A DNA stretch of 64,000 nt from the NCBI GenBank assembly GCA_018001015.1, contig JAGNIV010000010.1, positions 65,718 to 129,717 of the forward strand, given 5' to 3'. The first letter of the stretch is position 1; every line of letters begins with the position of its first letter. Source of the DNA: Phenylobacterium sp. (GTDB taxonomy: Bacteria > Pseudomonadota > Alphaproteobacteria > Caulobacterales > Caulobacteraceae). The position numbers and the translations under genes were made by a program. Of the stretch, positions 27,091-36,701 are shown piece after piece. The notes beneath the pieces were generated by a model. It was not told the origin of the DNA. It worked only from the letters and a program-made list of their open reading frames with translations, and made no database searches.

Positions 27091-28505
27091 ACGCCAATCT
27101 CGCGGCCATCGCCTACATCGTCTCGGGCGTCCTCTTCATCCTGGCCCTGCGCGGCCTCTCCAGCCCCACCACCAGCCAGGCGGGCAACCGCAACGGCATG
27201 ATCGGCATGGCCATCGCCGTGGGCACCACCCTGCTGACCCTGTGGGGCCAACAGGCGCTGGACACGCTCACGCTCGGCCTGATCATCGGCGGCGTCGCCA
27301 TCGGCGGCACGGTCGGCGCGGTGATCGCCCGCAAGGTCGCCATGACCTCCATGCCGCAGCTGGTGGCCACCTTCCACAGCCTGGTGGGCGCCGCGGCCTG
27401 TCTGGTGGCGGTCGCCGCCATCTACACGCCGGCCGCCTACGGCATTCTCGGCGAAGACGGCACGATCCACGTCAACTCCCTGGTGGAGCTGTCCCTCGGC
27501 CTGGCCATCGGGGCCGTGACTCTGACCGGCTCGATCATCGCGGCCCTGAAGCTGAACGGAAACATGAGCGGCGCGCCGATCATGCTGCCGGCCCGCCACC
27601 TGCTGAACATCGTCATCGCGCTCGCCATCGTCGCCCTGGTGGTGGTGCTGGTGATGAGCGGCGGCCAGGCGATCTGGGCCTTCTGGGCCATCGCTGGTCT
27701 CAGCCTGCTGATCGGCGTTACGCTGATCATCCCCATCGGCGGCGCCGACATGCCCGTCGTGGTCTCCATGCTGAACAGCTATTCCGGCTGGGCGGCGGCG
27801 GCCCTGGGCTTCACGCTCGAGAACGTCACCCTGATCATCACCGGGGCCCTGGTGGGCTCGTCCGGCGCGATCCTTAGCTACATCATGTGCAAGGCGATGA
27901 ACCGCAGCTTCATCTCCGTGATCCTCGGCGGCTTCGGCGCCGATGACGCCGCAGCCGCCGGCGGCGGCCAGGTGGAGACCCGGCCGGTCAAGCAGGGCTC
28001 GGCCGAGGACGCGGCCTTCATCATGAAGAACGCGTCGAAGGTGATCATCGTCCCCGGCTACGGCATGGCCGTCAGCCAGGCCCAGCACGCCCTACGCGAA
28101 ATGGGCGACAAGCTTAAGGAAGAGGGCGTGGAGGTGAAGTACGCCATCCACCCCGTCGCCGGCCGGATGCCCGGACACATGAACGTGCTGCTGGCCGAGG
28201 CCAACGTCTCCTATGACGAGGTCTTCGAGCTGGAGGACATCAACGCCGAATTCGCCAGCGCCGACGTGGCGTTCGTGATCGGCGCCAATGACGTCACCAA
28301 CCCGGCCGCCAAGACCGACCCCACCAGCGCCATCTACGGCATGCCGATCCTGGACGTCGAAAAGGCCCGCACCGTGCTGTTCGTGAAGCGCGGCATGAGC
28401 TCCGGCTACGCCGGGGTCGAGAACGAGCTCTTCTTCCGCGACAACACCATGATGCTGTTCGGCGACGCCAAGAAGATGGTCGAGGGGATCCTCAAGGGCC
28501 TCTGA
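27087..28505 (+). CDS. pntB: NAD(P) transhydrogenase subunit beta
   Basis: A 472-residue protein with a GTG start overlapping pntAB. About nine hydrophobic helices form the membrane part (residues 5-260), including [14 protein letters not shown] and [19 protein letters not shown], followed by the NADP-binding domain III with [15 protein letters not shown] and [17 protein letters not shown]. It completes the proton-translocating transhydrogenase that makes NADPH. A GC-rich hairpin lies 17 bases downstream. Confidence 0.96.
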   Translation: MNANLAAIAYIVSGVLFILALRGLSSPTTSQAGNRNGMIGMAIAVGTTLLTLWGQQALDTLTLGLIIGGVAIGGTVGAVIARKVAMTSMPQLVATFHSLVGAAACLVAVAAIYTPAAYGILGEDGTIHVNSLVELSLGLAIGAVTLTGSIIAALKLNGNMSGAPIMLPARHLLNIVIALAIVALVVVLVMSGGQAIWAFWAIAGLSLLIGVTLIIPIGGADMPVVVSMLNSYSGWAAAALGFTLENVTLIITGALVGSSGAILSYIMCKAMNRSFISVILGGFGADDAAAAGGGQVETRPVKQGSAEDAAFIMKNASKVIIVPGYGMAVSQAQHALREMGDKLKEEGVEVKYAIHPVAGRMPGHMNVLLAEANVSYDEVFELEDINAEFASADVAFVIGANDVTNPAAKTDPTSAIYGMPILDVEKARTVLFVKRGMSSGYAGVENELFFRDNTMMLFGDAKKMVEGILKGL

Positions 28506-28522
28506 GCCCCTGGGAATTCCAG

Positions 28523-28553
28523 GCCGCCGGAGTCTTCGCAAGGACCCGGCGGC
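28523..28553 (+). terminator. hairpin downstream of pntB
   Basis: GCCGCCGG (28523-28530) pairs with CCGGCGGC (28546-28553) across a 15-base loop. There is no T-tract after it, so it is at best a weak transcription end for the pnt operon. The following bases up to the M23 gene hold its promoter; no clear boxes are seen. Confidence 0.4.
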
Positions 28554-28787
28554 GCCTTCCTGCCAATTTGCCGCAGGTTTGTAAGAACACCGTTTACCAG
28601 TGGACTCTATGGTGGCGCTTCATTCGCCGCCGCGACAATAGGTCGAAGGTAAATCATTAACCCTGCCGTCTTTTCGTCCAAAAGCCCCGGCATCTAGCCC
28701 ACGCACATCCGTGGGAAATAGTCGAAGCTGATCCGCACACCTCTAGCGGATACATTTTAAGCTCGACTGTACTGGAAGAGGTTCCGC

Positions 28788-29564
28788 TTGTCTTCGAAGT
28801 CCTTGCCGACAAAAGATCGCGTGCGCCATTTCGGCCTGGAGGCCGCCTTCGCCGGCGCCCTGGCCCTGAGCCTCGCCACGGTCGCCTATGCGGCCCTGCC
28901 CAATGTCGCCAAGCCCGCGATCACGCCGACAGTCGCCGAAGCCCCGGTTGAGGACTCGGCCCCCCCGGCCCCGCCGCCGGCCTTCGACTGTGGCAATCCT
29001 GTCCCCGGCGAAAAGATCAACTCCCCCTTTGGTCTGCGCCGCCTGCCCTGGGAAGACCACGGCCGCCTGCATGAGGGCGTCGATATCGCCGGTCCCACCG
29101 GGACCCGTGTGGTGGCGGTGTCCGACGGCATCGTGAAGCGCGCGGGCGAAAGCCCTTCCTATGGCCGCTATGTCGAGGTTGAGCACGGCGTTGGCCTCAC
29201 CAGTTTCTACGCCCACCTCGGCAAGATCGAGCGCGGCATGAAGCGCGGGGCCTATGTCGAGGCCGGCAAGACGGTGGGGCGCATGGGCTCCAGCGGCACC
29301 TCCACCGGGCCCCACGTCCACTTCGAGATTCGCCAGGACGGCAAGCCGCTGAACCCGCTGGTGTTTCTGAACCGCGAGTTCGCCACCAAGGAAGACCTGC
29401 CCATCAAGCTGGGCGCCCATGTCTCGCCCCGGGTGCGCCTGGCCACGGTCTCCGAGATCCCGGAGAGCAAGAAGGCGCTGATGGAAGCCAAGGCCGGCAA
29501 GGGCAAGACGTCCAGGAAGGGCAAACGGGTCCGAGAGACCCTGACCTTCGCGGCTAATTCCTAG
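28788..29564 (+). CDS. M23-family peptidoglycan endopeptidase (LytM domain)
   Basis: A 258-residue protein with a TTG start at 28788, chosen because GGAAGAGG lies 8-15 bases before it. A hydrophobic stretch (AFAGALALSLATVAYA, 20-35) is a signal peptide or anchor. The LytM domain covers about 75-195: His95 and Asp99 in LHEGVDIAG, and HVHFE with His176 and His178, are the zinc ligands and catalytic His. It cleaves peptide cross-links in peptidoglycan. Metal ligands look complete, so it should be active rather than a degenerate activator. Its 3' end overlaps the convergent membrane gene by 11 bases. Confidence 0.92.
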   Translation: MSSKSLPTKDRVRHFGLEAAFAGALALSLATVAYAALPNVAKPAITPTVAEAPVEDSAPPAPPPAFDCGNPVPGEKINSPFGLRRLPWEDHGRLHEGVDIAGPTGTRVVAVSDGIVKRAGESPSYGRYVEVEHGVGLTSFYAHLGKIERGMKRGAYVEAGKTVGRMGSSGTSTGPHVHFEIRQDGKPLNPLVFLNREFATKEDLPIKLGAHVSPRVRLATVSEIPESKKALMEAKAGKGKTSRKGKRVRETLTFAANS

Positions 29565-29955
29565 CCTTGCCTGAGGCGCGGTCCGCGGCCACCGCCGCGA
29601 TCAATACGGCGATCACCAGCCCCGCGCGCGTCCACAATGGGTAGGCGGTGGTGGCCATCGTCCAGGCGGCGAAGGCCAGGAACAGGCCGCTGACGATACG
29701 GCCGGCCAGGGCCCGGCGTCCCGCGATCAGGTTGGCGCTCCAGGCGCCGGCCAGCGCCCCCAGCAGCCAGGCGAGGATGGCGCCGACCTGGGCGCCGAAG
29801 GGCAGGACGGCTGTGGCCGCGCGGATCGCAGCCGGATCCGTCAGATTCACCCCGGCCGGCGGCGGGAAGATCATGTTGGCCGCGCCGTCTATGGCGCCCA
29901 GCACGACAAGCCCGATCAAGGGCCCGAGAATCACCGCCAGAATCAGCCGCAGCAT
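29554..29955 (-). CDS. membrane protein of unknown function
   Basis: A 133-residue protein with four hydrophobic segments (about 2-22, 48-72, 80-100 and 106-128). Short loops carry FPPPAGVNL and RRALAGRI. It resembles small four-helix inner-membrane proteins of unknown role. The 3' end overlaps the M23 gene; the ATG is preceded by AAGAGGG. Confidence 0.65.
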   Translation of the reverse strand: MLRLILAVILGPLIGLVVLGAIDGAANMIFPPPAGVNLTDPAAIRAATAVLPFGAQVGAILAWLLGALAGAWSANLIAGRRALAGRIVSGLFLAFAAWTMATTAYPLWTRAGLVIAVLIAAVAADRASGKARN

Positions 29956-30071
29956 GGTCGAATCCCTCTTCTTGGGGTCGCAAACCTAGCCCCTGTAAGG
30001 GTTCCACGCACGGTCTTGTGCGTGGCCAAGCTTGTGCCCATCCTCATGTCATAAAAACGAGGAAACGACCC

Positions 30072-30575
30072 ATGCGTTCAGGCTTTAGCGGGCTTGCGCT
30101 CGCGTCCGTCCTTCTACTGAGCAGTTCTCTCGCCGCCTGCGGGAAGAGCGAACCTGCGGCTCCGGCCGCTCCCGCCGGTCTGGCGTTATCCACCGCCGAG
30201 GGCGCCCACGGCGTCCTTCCGGCCCAGGGCATCGAGATCAAGACCAAGGGCTCGGTCGCCAACCTGGCCATGACCCCCAACTGGCGGGTAGGCGGTCAGC
30301 AGCTCAACATCACCTGGTATGCCGGGGCCAGCCAGACCAAGCGCTTCTTCGTGGTCACCGAGACCGGCGCGGCCGCAGACCAGCCCAGCTTCCTGGCCCA
30401 CCCGGAAACCGGGGTGCGAAATGTGCGGGTCGCCTTCGACGGCGGCGCGCCCGTGACTTTCAAGCCCACCACCCCCCGCGCGCCCTTCGACGTACCCGCC
30501 GGGGCCAAGGCGGTGACCCGGGTGGAGATCGACTACGGCTCCTCGGAGGCGCCGCAGACGGTCGTCTGGAAATAG
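30072..30575 (+). CDS. lipoprotein of unknown function
   Basis: A 167-residue protein. The start at 30072 (MRSGFSGLALASVLL) is used because GAGGAAA precedes it and a signal peptide with lipobox SLAAC begins directly after; the longer frame lacks both. The mature part starts with Ala/Pro linker, then strands such as LSTAEGAHGVLPAQGIEI and NWRVGGQQLNITW, with no cysteines other than the lipid one. I do not recognise the family. It is 48 bases ahead of an alpha/beta hydrolase gene. Confidence 0.75.
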   Translation: MRSGFSGLALASVLLLSSSLAACGKSEPAAPAAPAGLALSTAEGAHGVLPAQGIEIKTKGSVANLAMTPNWRVGGQQLNITWYAGASQTKRFFVVTETGAAADQPSFLAHPETGVRNVRVAFDGGAPVTFKPTTPRAPFDVPAGAKAVTRVEIDYGSSEAPQTVVWK

Positions 30576-30623
30576 CCCCAAACCGGCCTTGCGTGAGACT
30601 TGGCCCGCGCCTAGGTCTCGCCC

Positions 30624-31490
30624 ATGGCCACGGCGGGTTTCCATCCCACGCGCGGAGAGCTCGTCGACATCGGCGGGCGGCGTTTGCGCGTGGTTCGGGC
30701 GGGCCCTGAAACCGTCCGGCCGCTGATCGTCCTGGAGTGTGGCGCCTTCGGCTGCGCCGCCGACTGGGCGGTCGTGCAGCAGCGCCTCGCCGAAAAGGGC
30801 CTGCGCAGCCTGGCCTATGACCGGGCCGGCCTCGGCTATTCCGATCCCGGCCCCCGGCCCCGCGACGGCCGCGCCATCGCCACCGATCTGGAGGCGCTGC
30901 TGAGCCATGTGGGGGAGGCGGGGCCGCTGATCCTGGTGGGCCATTCCATGGGCGGTCTGTTGCTGCGGGTGTTCGTCGGCCGCAACCACGACCGGGTCGC
31001 CGGCGTGGTGCTGGTGGACGCGGTCACGCCGGAGACCATCGAGAGCCCGGTCGCCGCGCGCGCCATCAACGGATTCCGCCACGCCATGAAGCTGGTGGGC
31101 CGCTGGTCGGGGATCGGCTTCATGAAGCCCTTCGCCCTGGTGGTCGGCGACAAGATCGGTCTGGAGGGCGAGGCCTCCACCGAGAAGCGCCGCATCTACG
31201 GCCTGGCCAGTCACGCCCGCTGGTCGGCGGAGGAGGTGCTCCATTGGGCGGCGACCTCGGCGCAGGGCCGCGAGATCGGCCACTATCATCCGGACCTGCC
31301 GGTGGCGGTGGTCAATGCCGGCGCCACACGGCTGCCGGCGGGGTTGAAAGCCATCCAGGCCGCCCCGGCGCACGCCTCGGCCCGTGGCTATGTCGCCAAC
31401 ATCGTCGGCGCCAACCACTCGACCCTGCTGGGTAAGCGTTTCGCCGACCCGATCATCTTGGGCATCGAGCACGTGATGGCGGAAGGTTAG
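30624..31490 (+). CDS. alpha/beta hydrolase
   Basis: A 288-residue cytoplasmic hydrolase. LIVLECGAFGCAADW contains the oxyanion region, LVGHSMGGLL the nucleophile elbow (Ser108), VVLVDAVTP the following strand, and VGANHSTLLG the catalytic histidine near the end. DRAGLGYSDPGP is the usual loop before the lid. Family members include esterases, lactonases and epoxide hydrolases. Its substrate is unknown. A composite palindrome downstream separates it from convergent tilS. Confidence 0.88.
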   Translation: MATAGFHPTRGELVDIGGRRLRVVRAGPETVRPLIVLECGAFGCAADWAVVQQRLAEKGLRSLAYDRAGLGYSDPGPRPRDGRAIATDLEALLSHVGEAGPLILVGHSMGGLLLRVFVGRNHDRVAGVVLVDAVTPETIESPVAARAINGFRHAMKLVGRWSGIGFMKPFALVVGDKIGLEGEASTEKRRIYGLASHARWSAEEVLHWAATSAQGREIGHYHPDLPVAVVNAGATRLPAGLKAIQAAPAHASARGYVANIVGANHSTLLGKRFADPIILGIEHVMAEG

Positions 31491-31601
31491 CCCGCGGCCT
31501 CCCGGCCACGGGCTGTTCCTCAGTCGCGAGGTCTTCGACCTCGACGTCCTTCTGCAGATGAGGCGAGAGCAGGCGCTGGACGAGCGCCGCAGCCTGCCCG
31601 G

Positions 31602-31719
31602 CTAGAGCATTTTCCGATAAGTGTGAAACGGTTATCGGATCGAAAAATGCTCTAACTTTTCGAATTAGAGCCCTTTTCGTCCGCTCTGATTGATTCAATC
31701 AGAGCGGAAAGGACTCTAG
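31602..31719. repeat. composite palindromic element (three nested hairpins)
   Basis: Hairpin 1: AGAGCATTTT with inner CCGATAA (31614-31620) pairs with TTATCGG (31632-31638) and AAAATGCTCT. Hairpin 2: GCTCTAA (31649-31655) pairs with TTAGAGC (31665-31671). Hairpin 3: TCCGCTCTGATTGA (31680-31693) is the exact complement of 31695-31708. The whole is bounded by CTAGAG and CTCTAG. This looks like a dispersed intergenic repeat. It overlaps the tilS stop codon (31716-31718) and separates two converging genes, so it may end both transcripts. Confidence 0.75.
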
Positions 31720-32927
31720 GCGGGTTCCCGGTCGATCACGCCACAGGCCGCCCATAGCCGGGGCAGGGCGAGAGGATGCGCCACCACGCCAGGGATCGGC
31801 GCCAGGACCGGCGAGCCCTCGCCCTCAATGAACGGCAAGACTCCGCGCGCGCCGGCCGGCAGCCGGTGAAGCGCCGCGCGTTGCGATGGCGGCAGGCTGG
31901 CCGCATGCCCGGCCAGAGCCTGGACCCTGACCGGCCGATCGGTGGTGATCTCGAACCGACCGTCCCAGACGGCGGTCTGCCCGGCGGCCAGGGCCATGGT
32001 CTCCAACCCCCGGCGTCCGGGATCGCGCAGGAACCGCGCTTCACGGCCATCCGCTTCGATCCGCGCCCCCGCGAGGGTGACGGTCAGGCAGGTCTCGCGC
32101 CTCAGGGTCTCCGCGAGGCGCTCCAGGCGGTCGCTCCGCGGCGGTCGGGCGGTCCCGCCAGCGCAGAGGCTGGCGGCGGCGAGGAAGGCCTGGGGCGCGT
32201 CCTGGAGGGCCTGGCGGGGCAAACAAAGGCCGCCGGCCAGGTCTGTGGCCGCGCGGGCGAGGCCGGCGAGGTCCTGCGGCGGCATGACCGTGTCCGTCTC
32301 GTCGCCCGTCAGTGCGGCCCGGGCGCGGGCTCGGGCGAAGCGGGGGTCGCCATTGGCCGGATCCTCGATCCAGGTCTCCCCGCGCGCGGTAAGCCAGGCG
32401 CGGATGTCGGCGCGGGTCTGGGTCAGCAGGGGGCGCAGGAGAAAGACGCCGCGACCCTCCGGCCAGACCGGAGACGGGCCCCATTCGCGCGGACTGGGCG
32501 TGGTGGACCCGGCGCCGCGCATGACGGCGGCCTCCAACCGGTCGCTGGCGGTGTGACCCATGAGAACCACCTTGGCCCCGGCCGCGCGGGCCGCGTCGGA
32601 GATCAGGCCGTGACGTGCGGTTCGCGCGGCGGCGGGCAGGCCGACGGCCGGCTTCTCCCCCTCCCAGGCCAGCGCCCGGAAGGTCGCACCGAGGCGGCCG
32701 GCGGCGGTGGCGCAAGCCTTGGTCCAGGCGACGCTCTCCGGCCGCAGGCGATGATCCACGGTCAAGATCAGCAGGGGCCGCCCATGGATCTTGGCCCACT
32801 CGGCGGTAATCAGCGCCAGGGCCAGGGAATCCCCGCCGCCGGAAAGCGCCACGGCGATGGGCGCGGGCGAGGCGTTCAGCAGGCGGCGGTCTAGAACCTC
32901 GTGGACGGCGGCGGTCAGACCGCGCAC
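31716..32927 (-). CDS. tilS: tRNA(Ile)-lysidine synthetase
   Basis: A 403-residue protein beginning with GTG. The PP-loop ATP-binding motif SGGGDS is at residues 29-34, and RPLLILTVDHRLRPESV and HTASDRLEAAVM are TilS signatures. It attaches lysine to C34 of the minor tRNA(Ile) so that AUA is read as isoleucine. The 5' end overlaps cpoB by 13 bases, placing tilS last in the tol-pal run. In C. crescentus ftsH follows this gene as I recall it; here it does not, the composite repeat marks the end. Confidence 0.92.
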   Translation of the reverse strand: MRGLTAAVHEVLDRRLLNASPAPIAVALSGGGDSLALALITAEWAKIHGRPLLILTVDHRLRPESVAWTKACATAAGRLGATFRALAWEGEKPAVGLPAAARTARHGLISDAARAAGAKVVLMGHTASDRLEAAVMRGAGSTTPSPREWGPSPVWPEGRGVFLLRPLLTQTRADIRAWLTARGETWIEDPANGDPRFARARARAALTGDETDTVMPPQDLAGLARAATDLAGGLCLPRQALQDAPQAFLAAASLCAGGTARPPRSDRLERLAETLRRETCLTVTLAGARIEADGREARFLRDPGRRGLETMALAAGQTAVWDGRFEITTDRPVRVQALAGHAASLPPSQRAALHRLPAGARGVLPFIEGEGSPVLAPIPGVVAHPLALPRLWAACGVIDREPA

Positions 32928-33763
32928 TTGGCCTGGGTCCGGGCGGCGGTGGCGCGGCCCTTCACGGCGGCGGCGGCCTTGGGATAGCGGCGGTCGAACT
33001 CGCCGAGGATCTGGCAGGCGTCGGTGGGCTTCTTGATCGCCACGAGCGAGCGGGCCAGTTCCACCGTGGCGTCGGGCGCCCAGCTGGTGGCGGGCCAGCC
33101 GCGGATGGCGCCGATATAGGCCTGAGCCGCGTCGGCGTTGGCGCCGCGCGCGGCGAGCGTCTTGCCCAGCCAGTAGCGGGCCTCCGGCGCCTTGGCGCTG
33201 TCGTCATAACGACCGACATAGTCCCGGAAGGCCTCCTCGGCGCCGGTATAATCTCCGCCGAGCATCAGTTGGCGGGCGGCGGTGAAGGCCTCGGTGGCGG
33301 TCTGCGCGGGCGGGGCCGCAAAGGCTGATCCCCCGGCGAGATCAGGGGACGGGGCGTCCGACGTGGGGGCGGCCTGCCGTTGCTCCATTCCGCCCAATCG
33401 GTCGGCGAGCGCCTTGTTATCGCGCCTCAGGGCCTCGGCGTCGCGCTTGGCCAGCTGCAGGTCGTGGTTGGTGGTCTCGAGTTGGCCGTTCACCCGGGTG
33501 AGCGCCTGCTCCAGGTCGGCGATGCGCCGGGTCAGTTCCTGCAGCTGGTAGTCCGTCTCAGCGGGCTGCACGACCACGGGCTTTCCGGAGTCCCGGCCCT
33601 GGAAGACGATGGACCGCAGTTCCCGCAACACCTGCTCCATACGGTCCAGGCGACGGGCGTCGCGGGCGTCCAGGGGATCGATGGGGATCTGGGCCAAGGC
33701 GGGCGTGGCGCTGACCAGGGTTAGGACGGCGACGGAGGCGAGGGCGAGGCGGCGAAGGGTCAT
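32915..33763 (-). CDS. cpoB: Tol-Pal system protein CpoB (YbgF)
   Basis: A 282-residue periplasmic protein. Signal peptide MTLRRLALASVAVLTLVSATPALA is followed by a coiled-coil (about 55-125, LQELTRRIADLEQAL) and then a TPR-like C-terminal domain (AARQLMLGGDYTGAEEAFRDYV, then PEARYWLGKTLAARG). This matches CpoB, which links Tol-Pal with PBP1B during division in E. coli. It follows pal in the minus-strand run, separated by a terminator hairpin. Confidence 0.93.
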   Translation of the reverse strand: MTLRRLALASVAVLTLVSATPALAQIPIDPLDARDARRLDRMEQVLRELRSIVFQGRDSGKPVVVQPAETDYQLQELTRRIADLEQALTRVNGQLETTNHDLQLAKRDAEALRRDNKALADRLGGMEQRQAAPTSDAPSPDLAGGSAFAAPPAQTATEAFTAARQLMLGGDYTGAEEAFRDYVGRYDDSAKAPEARYWLGKTLAARGANADAAQAYIGAIRGWPATSWAPDATVELARSLVAIKKPTDACQILGEFDRRYPKAAAAVKGRATAARTQAKCAV

Positions 33764-33830
33764 GCGATCATCATCTTCAGGTCGGGTGGGCCAAATTGGG
33801 GCCTGTCCGCAGGATTAGTCCAGAACGCAA

Positions 33831-33858
33831 AGAGGGGTCCCGTTGGGGGGACCCCTCT
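33831..33858 (-). terminator. intrinsic terminator after pal
   Basis: On the minus strand AGAGGGGTCCC pairs perfectly with GGGACCCCTCT across a 6-base loop, followed by TTTGCGTTCT. This 11-bp GC-rich stem and T-rich tail is a good intrinsic terminator. It lies between pal and cpoB, so part of the tol-pal transcript probably ends here and cpoB-tilS may have its own promoter or be read through. Confidence 0.7.
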
Positions 33859-33887
33859 CGCACTCTCCTCGAACTGGTACTTAGACT

Positions 33888-34424
33888 TTAGCGCGCGCCG
33901 CCGGTGATGGCGGTGTGGCCGTTCCGGTTGCGCTGATAGGCGTCCTCGCTGGTGCCCGGATCGATCGGGCGTTCCTTGCCGAAGGACACGGTGGAGATCC
34001 GCGCCGGCGAAACGCCGCGGCTCACCAGGTACTCCCGGACCGAGTTGGCGCGACGGGCGCCAAGGGCCAGGTTGTATTCACGGGTGCCGCGCTCGTCGGC
34101 ATTGCCCTCGATGCGGACCTGAACGCTGGGATAGCGCATCAGCCACTGGGACTGGGCGTCCAGCACCGGGCCGGCGTCAGAGCGGATGTCGTACTGGTCG
34201 AAGTCGAAATAGACCCGATCACCGATGTTGACGACGAAGTCCTGGATCGAGCCGGGGACCACGGCGCCCATGCCAGGGCCGGAGCCCGGTTGTGAGGGGT
34301 AGCCAGGGCCGGGACCAGGGCCGACGCCCGGACCGGGCTTGGGCTTGCTGGCGCAGGCGGCCATGGACAGAGCCGCGGTGGTGACAAGCGCCAGTCGAAG
34401 GGCGTGCTTGGTGCTGAAGCTCAT
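33888..34424 (-). CDS. pal: peptidoglycan-associated lipoprotein Pal
   Basis: A 178-residue outer-membrane lipoprotein. The start at 34424 (MSFSTKHALRLALV) is preceded by AAGGAGAAG; the lipobox is SMAACAS. A Gly/Pro-rich linker (about 28-52) precedes the OmpA_C domain with VYFDFDQYDIR and VRIEGNADERGTREYNLALGARRAN, which bind diaminopimelate in peptidoglycan. It pairs with TolB and TolA to hold the outer membrane during constriction. The 129-base gap back to tolB may carry a separate promoter. Confidence 0.95.
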   Translation of the reverse strand: MSFSTKHALRLALVTTAALSMAACASKPKPGPGVGPGPGPGYPSQPGSGPGMGAVVPGSIQDFVVNIGDRVYFDFDQYDIRSDAGPVLDAQSQWLMRYPSVQVRIEGNADERGTREYNLALGARRANSVREYLVSRGVSPARISTVSFGKERPIDPGTSEDAYQRNRNGHTAITGGAR

Positions 34425-34553
34425 GTCGCGCTTCTCCTTAAGCTGGGTTTCGCCGGCGCCAACCGCGCCATTCACTAATCTGTACCTGCATTTTCCCGTG
34501 CCGGACATTTCAAAAGACCGCCACTATGCAAACGTTACACCTGAATTCTCTCA

Positions 34554-35849
34554 TCAGTTGAGCAGCGGAGACCAGGCTGGGTCTGAGCCGGAGCCCGGAT
34601 AGGGCGCCGGCCGCAGGATCCGACCTGTTACATCCACCGTCCACAAACGCGGAGGCCCGCCTGACGTTTCACGGCTGAACATCAGCACGCGCCCGTTCGG
34701 CGCCCAGGTGGGGCTCTCGTCGAGATAGCTGGTGGTCAAAAGCCGCTCATCCGAACCGTCCGGACGCATGACCCCGATGTGGAACTCGCCGCCCGTCTGC
34801 TTGGTGAAGGCGATGAAGTCCCCCACGGGGCTCCAGACCGGTGTGGTATAGCGGCCCGATCCGTAGGAAATACGACGAACCCCAGAGCCGTCTGAATTCA
34901 TGATGTAGAGTTGGGGTGAGCCGCCTCGGTCGGAGTTGAAGGCGATCTTGGTCCCATCCGGCGAGAACGAAGCCGAGGTGTCGATGCCGGGGTCGGAGGT
35001 CAGGCGGGCCGAGGCGCGGCTCTTCAGGTTCATCACATAGATGTCGCTGTTGCCGCCGCGTTCCACCGAGAAGGCGACGCGGCCGCCATCGGGCGAGAAG
35101 CGCGGCGCATAGACCATGCCCGGGAACTGGCCGATGCTTTCGCGCCGGGCGGTCTCCAGGTTGAACAGGTAGATGGCCGAGCCCTCGGGCCGCAGGGTCA
35201 TGTAGGTGATCTCCTGGCTGGTGGCCGAGAAGCGCGGCGACATGACGATGTAGGAGCCGTCGGTCAGATAGCTGGGATTGGCCCCGTCCTGGTCCATGAT
35301 GGCCAGGGTCTTGGTGCGATTGATCCGGCCCCCGGTCTCGGAGACGAAGACGATGCGGGTGTCGAAGTATCCCTTCTCCCCGGTCAGCCGCTCATAGACG
35401 GCGTCGGAGATCTTGTGGGCCACGCGGCGCCAGTTCTCCGGGGTGGAGGTGAACTGCAGGCCCAGCAGCTGCTGCTCGGAATAGATGTCCCACAGGCGGA
35501 AGTCGACGCGCAGTCGGCCGCCCTCGACGGTCACCTGGCCGTTGACCAGGGCCTGGGCGTTGATCGCCTTCCAGTCGGGGAAGCGGGGCTGCACGGCGAC
35601 GTTCAGCCCCTTCTCGATATAGGCCTGCTGGCCGATGGGGGCGAAGAGCCCTGAACGTTCCAGGTTGCCGGTGATGACCTGGGCGATGTCGGCGCCGCGG
35701 GTTCCGCCGAAGGCCGGGATGGCGATGGGCAGGGGCTGGACTTCGCCCTTGTTCACATCGATCTCGATCTGGGCGGCGGCCGGCGTGGCCACCGACGCCG
35801 TGGCGAGCATGAGGCTGGCGAGAGCCAGGCAGAGGGCCTTCAGTCGCAT
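34554..35849 (-). CDS. tolB: Tol-Pal periplasmic beta-propeller protein TolB
   Basis: A 431-residue protein. The start at 35849 ([18 protein letters not shown]) gives a signal peptide and has AAAGGAG 8-14 bases upstream; the longer frame to 35876 lacks these. The N-terminal domain (about 25-160) precedes a six-bladed propeller with repeats like [27 protein letters not shown] and [13 protein letters not shown]. TolB bridges TolA and Pal. It sits 23 bases after tolA. Confidence 0.96.
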   Translation of the reverse strand: MRLKALCLALASLMLATASVATPAAAQIEIDVNKGEVQPLPIAIPAFGGTRGADIAQVITGNLERSGLFAPIGQQAYIEKGLNVAVQPRFPDWKAINAQALVNGQVTVEGGRLRVDFRLWDIYSEQQLLGLQFTSTPENWRRVAHKISDAVYERLTGEKGYFDTRIVFVSETGGRINRTKTLAIMDQDGANPSYLTDGSYIVMSPRFSATSQEITYMTLRPEGSAIYLFNLETARRESIGQFPGMVYAPRFSPDGGRVAFSVERGGNSDIYVMNLKSRASARLTSDPGIDTSASFSPDGTKIAFNSDRGGSPQLYIMNSDGSGVRRISYGSGRYTTPVWSPVGDFIAFTKQTGGEFHIGVMRPDGSDERLLTTSYLDESPTWAPNGRVLMFSRETSGGPPRLWTVDVTGRILRPAPYPGSGSDPAWSPLLN

Positions 35850-35872
35850 CGGACGGGTCTCCTTTAGGGCGC

Positions 35873-36694
35873 TCATTGGCAGGCTTCCTGGGCGTTGAAG
35901 GTGGGAGCCCAGGCCTGGCCGTAGACTTCGCGAGGCAGGGCCTTGTCGGCGGCGGCTTGGCGCACGGCGCGGATGGCGCGTTCGGCGGCCGCCCGGACCA
36001 CGGGGTTGGAGGAAGACTCCTGCCCCCCGGCCTCGACGGCGCCCACCACCTGGCCGGTGGCCGACAGGGTGAAGGTGACCCGCACGCGCACGTCGCGGCC
36101 GCCCTCGACCTCGCAGTTGGGGTTCCAGCGCCGCTCGATCTGCGAGACGAGGCCCGCGAGCGCGCTGGCCGAGACCCCCTTGCCGGCGCCGGCCGCGGCG
36201 CGGGCCTCAAGGGCGGTCTCCTGACGGGTGGGCCCCTTGGCCGCGGATGAGGACTTGCCCCCGGCGGGGCGGGACTTGGCGATGCTGGCCGACAGGGCGT
36301 CGAGATCCAGCGCTTTCTGTGGCTTGGCGGCGGGCTTCTGGACGCCCTTGGCGGTGGGGTCGACCGTGGGCTTGGCCGCCGCCGGCGCGGGCTTGACGGG
36401 GCTGGGCGCGGGGACGGGCGCCGGGGGCAGAGGTTCGGGCGCGGGCGCCTCGACGGCGGCCTCGGGCGGGGCGTCGGGGACCGGCTGCTCGGTGGTGGCC
36501 ATCTGCTCTTGGGCGGCTTGCGCGGCGGCGCGCAGGTCGGTGTAGGTGGCGTTGGAGATGATGTTCACCGGCACGGTGGTTCCCACCTGGGTCGGTTCCT
36601 GCGGCCAGGAGATCAGGGCGGCCACGATCACGCCGCCGTGCAACAGCACCGACACGATCATCGCCGCGGAGAAATCCGGCCGGGTGCGGGTCAT
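35873..36694 (-). CDS. tolA: TolA-like energy transducer (TonB C-terminal domain)
   Basis: A 273-residue protein with an N-terminal membrane anchor ([21 protein letters not shown], 9-29), a long Pro/Ala/Lys-rich periplasmic stretch (about 60-150), and a C-terminal TonB-type domain with [11 protein letters not shown] and [15 protein letters not shown]. Position between tolR and tolB, length and domain order identify it as TolA, which links the inner-membrane TolQR motor to Pal. The gap to tolR is 7 bases. Confidence 0.92.
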   Translation of the reverse strand: MTRTRPDFSAAMIVSVLLHGGVIVAALISWPQEPTQVGTTVPVNIISNATYTDLRAAAQAAQEQMATTEQPVPDAPPEAAVEAPAPEPLPPAPVPAPSPVKPAPAAAKPTVDPTAKGVQKPAAKPQKALDLDALSASIAKSRPAGGKSSSAAKGPTRQETALEARAAAGAGKGVSASALAGLVSQIERRWNPNCEVEGGRDVRVRVTFTLSATGQVVGAVEAGGQESSSNPVVRAAAERAIRAVRQAAADKALPREVYGQAWAPTFNAQEACQ

Positions 36695-36701
36695 GCCGGC
36701 C

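Noticed and set aside
31453-31698. An 81-residue minus-strand frame beginning MNQSERTKRALIRK
   Set aside because: Most of its N-terminus is translated from the composite palindrome, a common artefact of repeat sequences; no ribosome site is visible.
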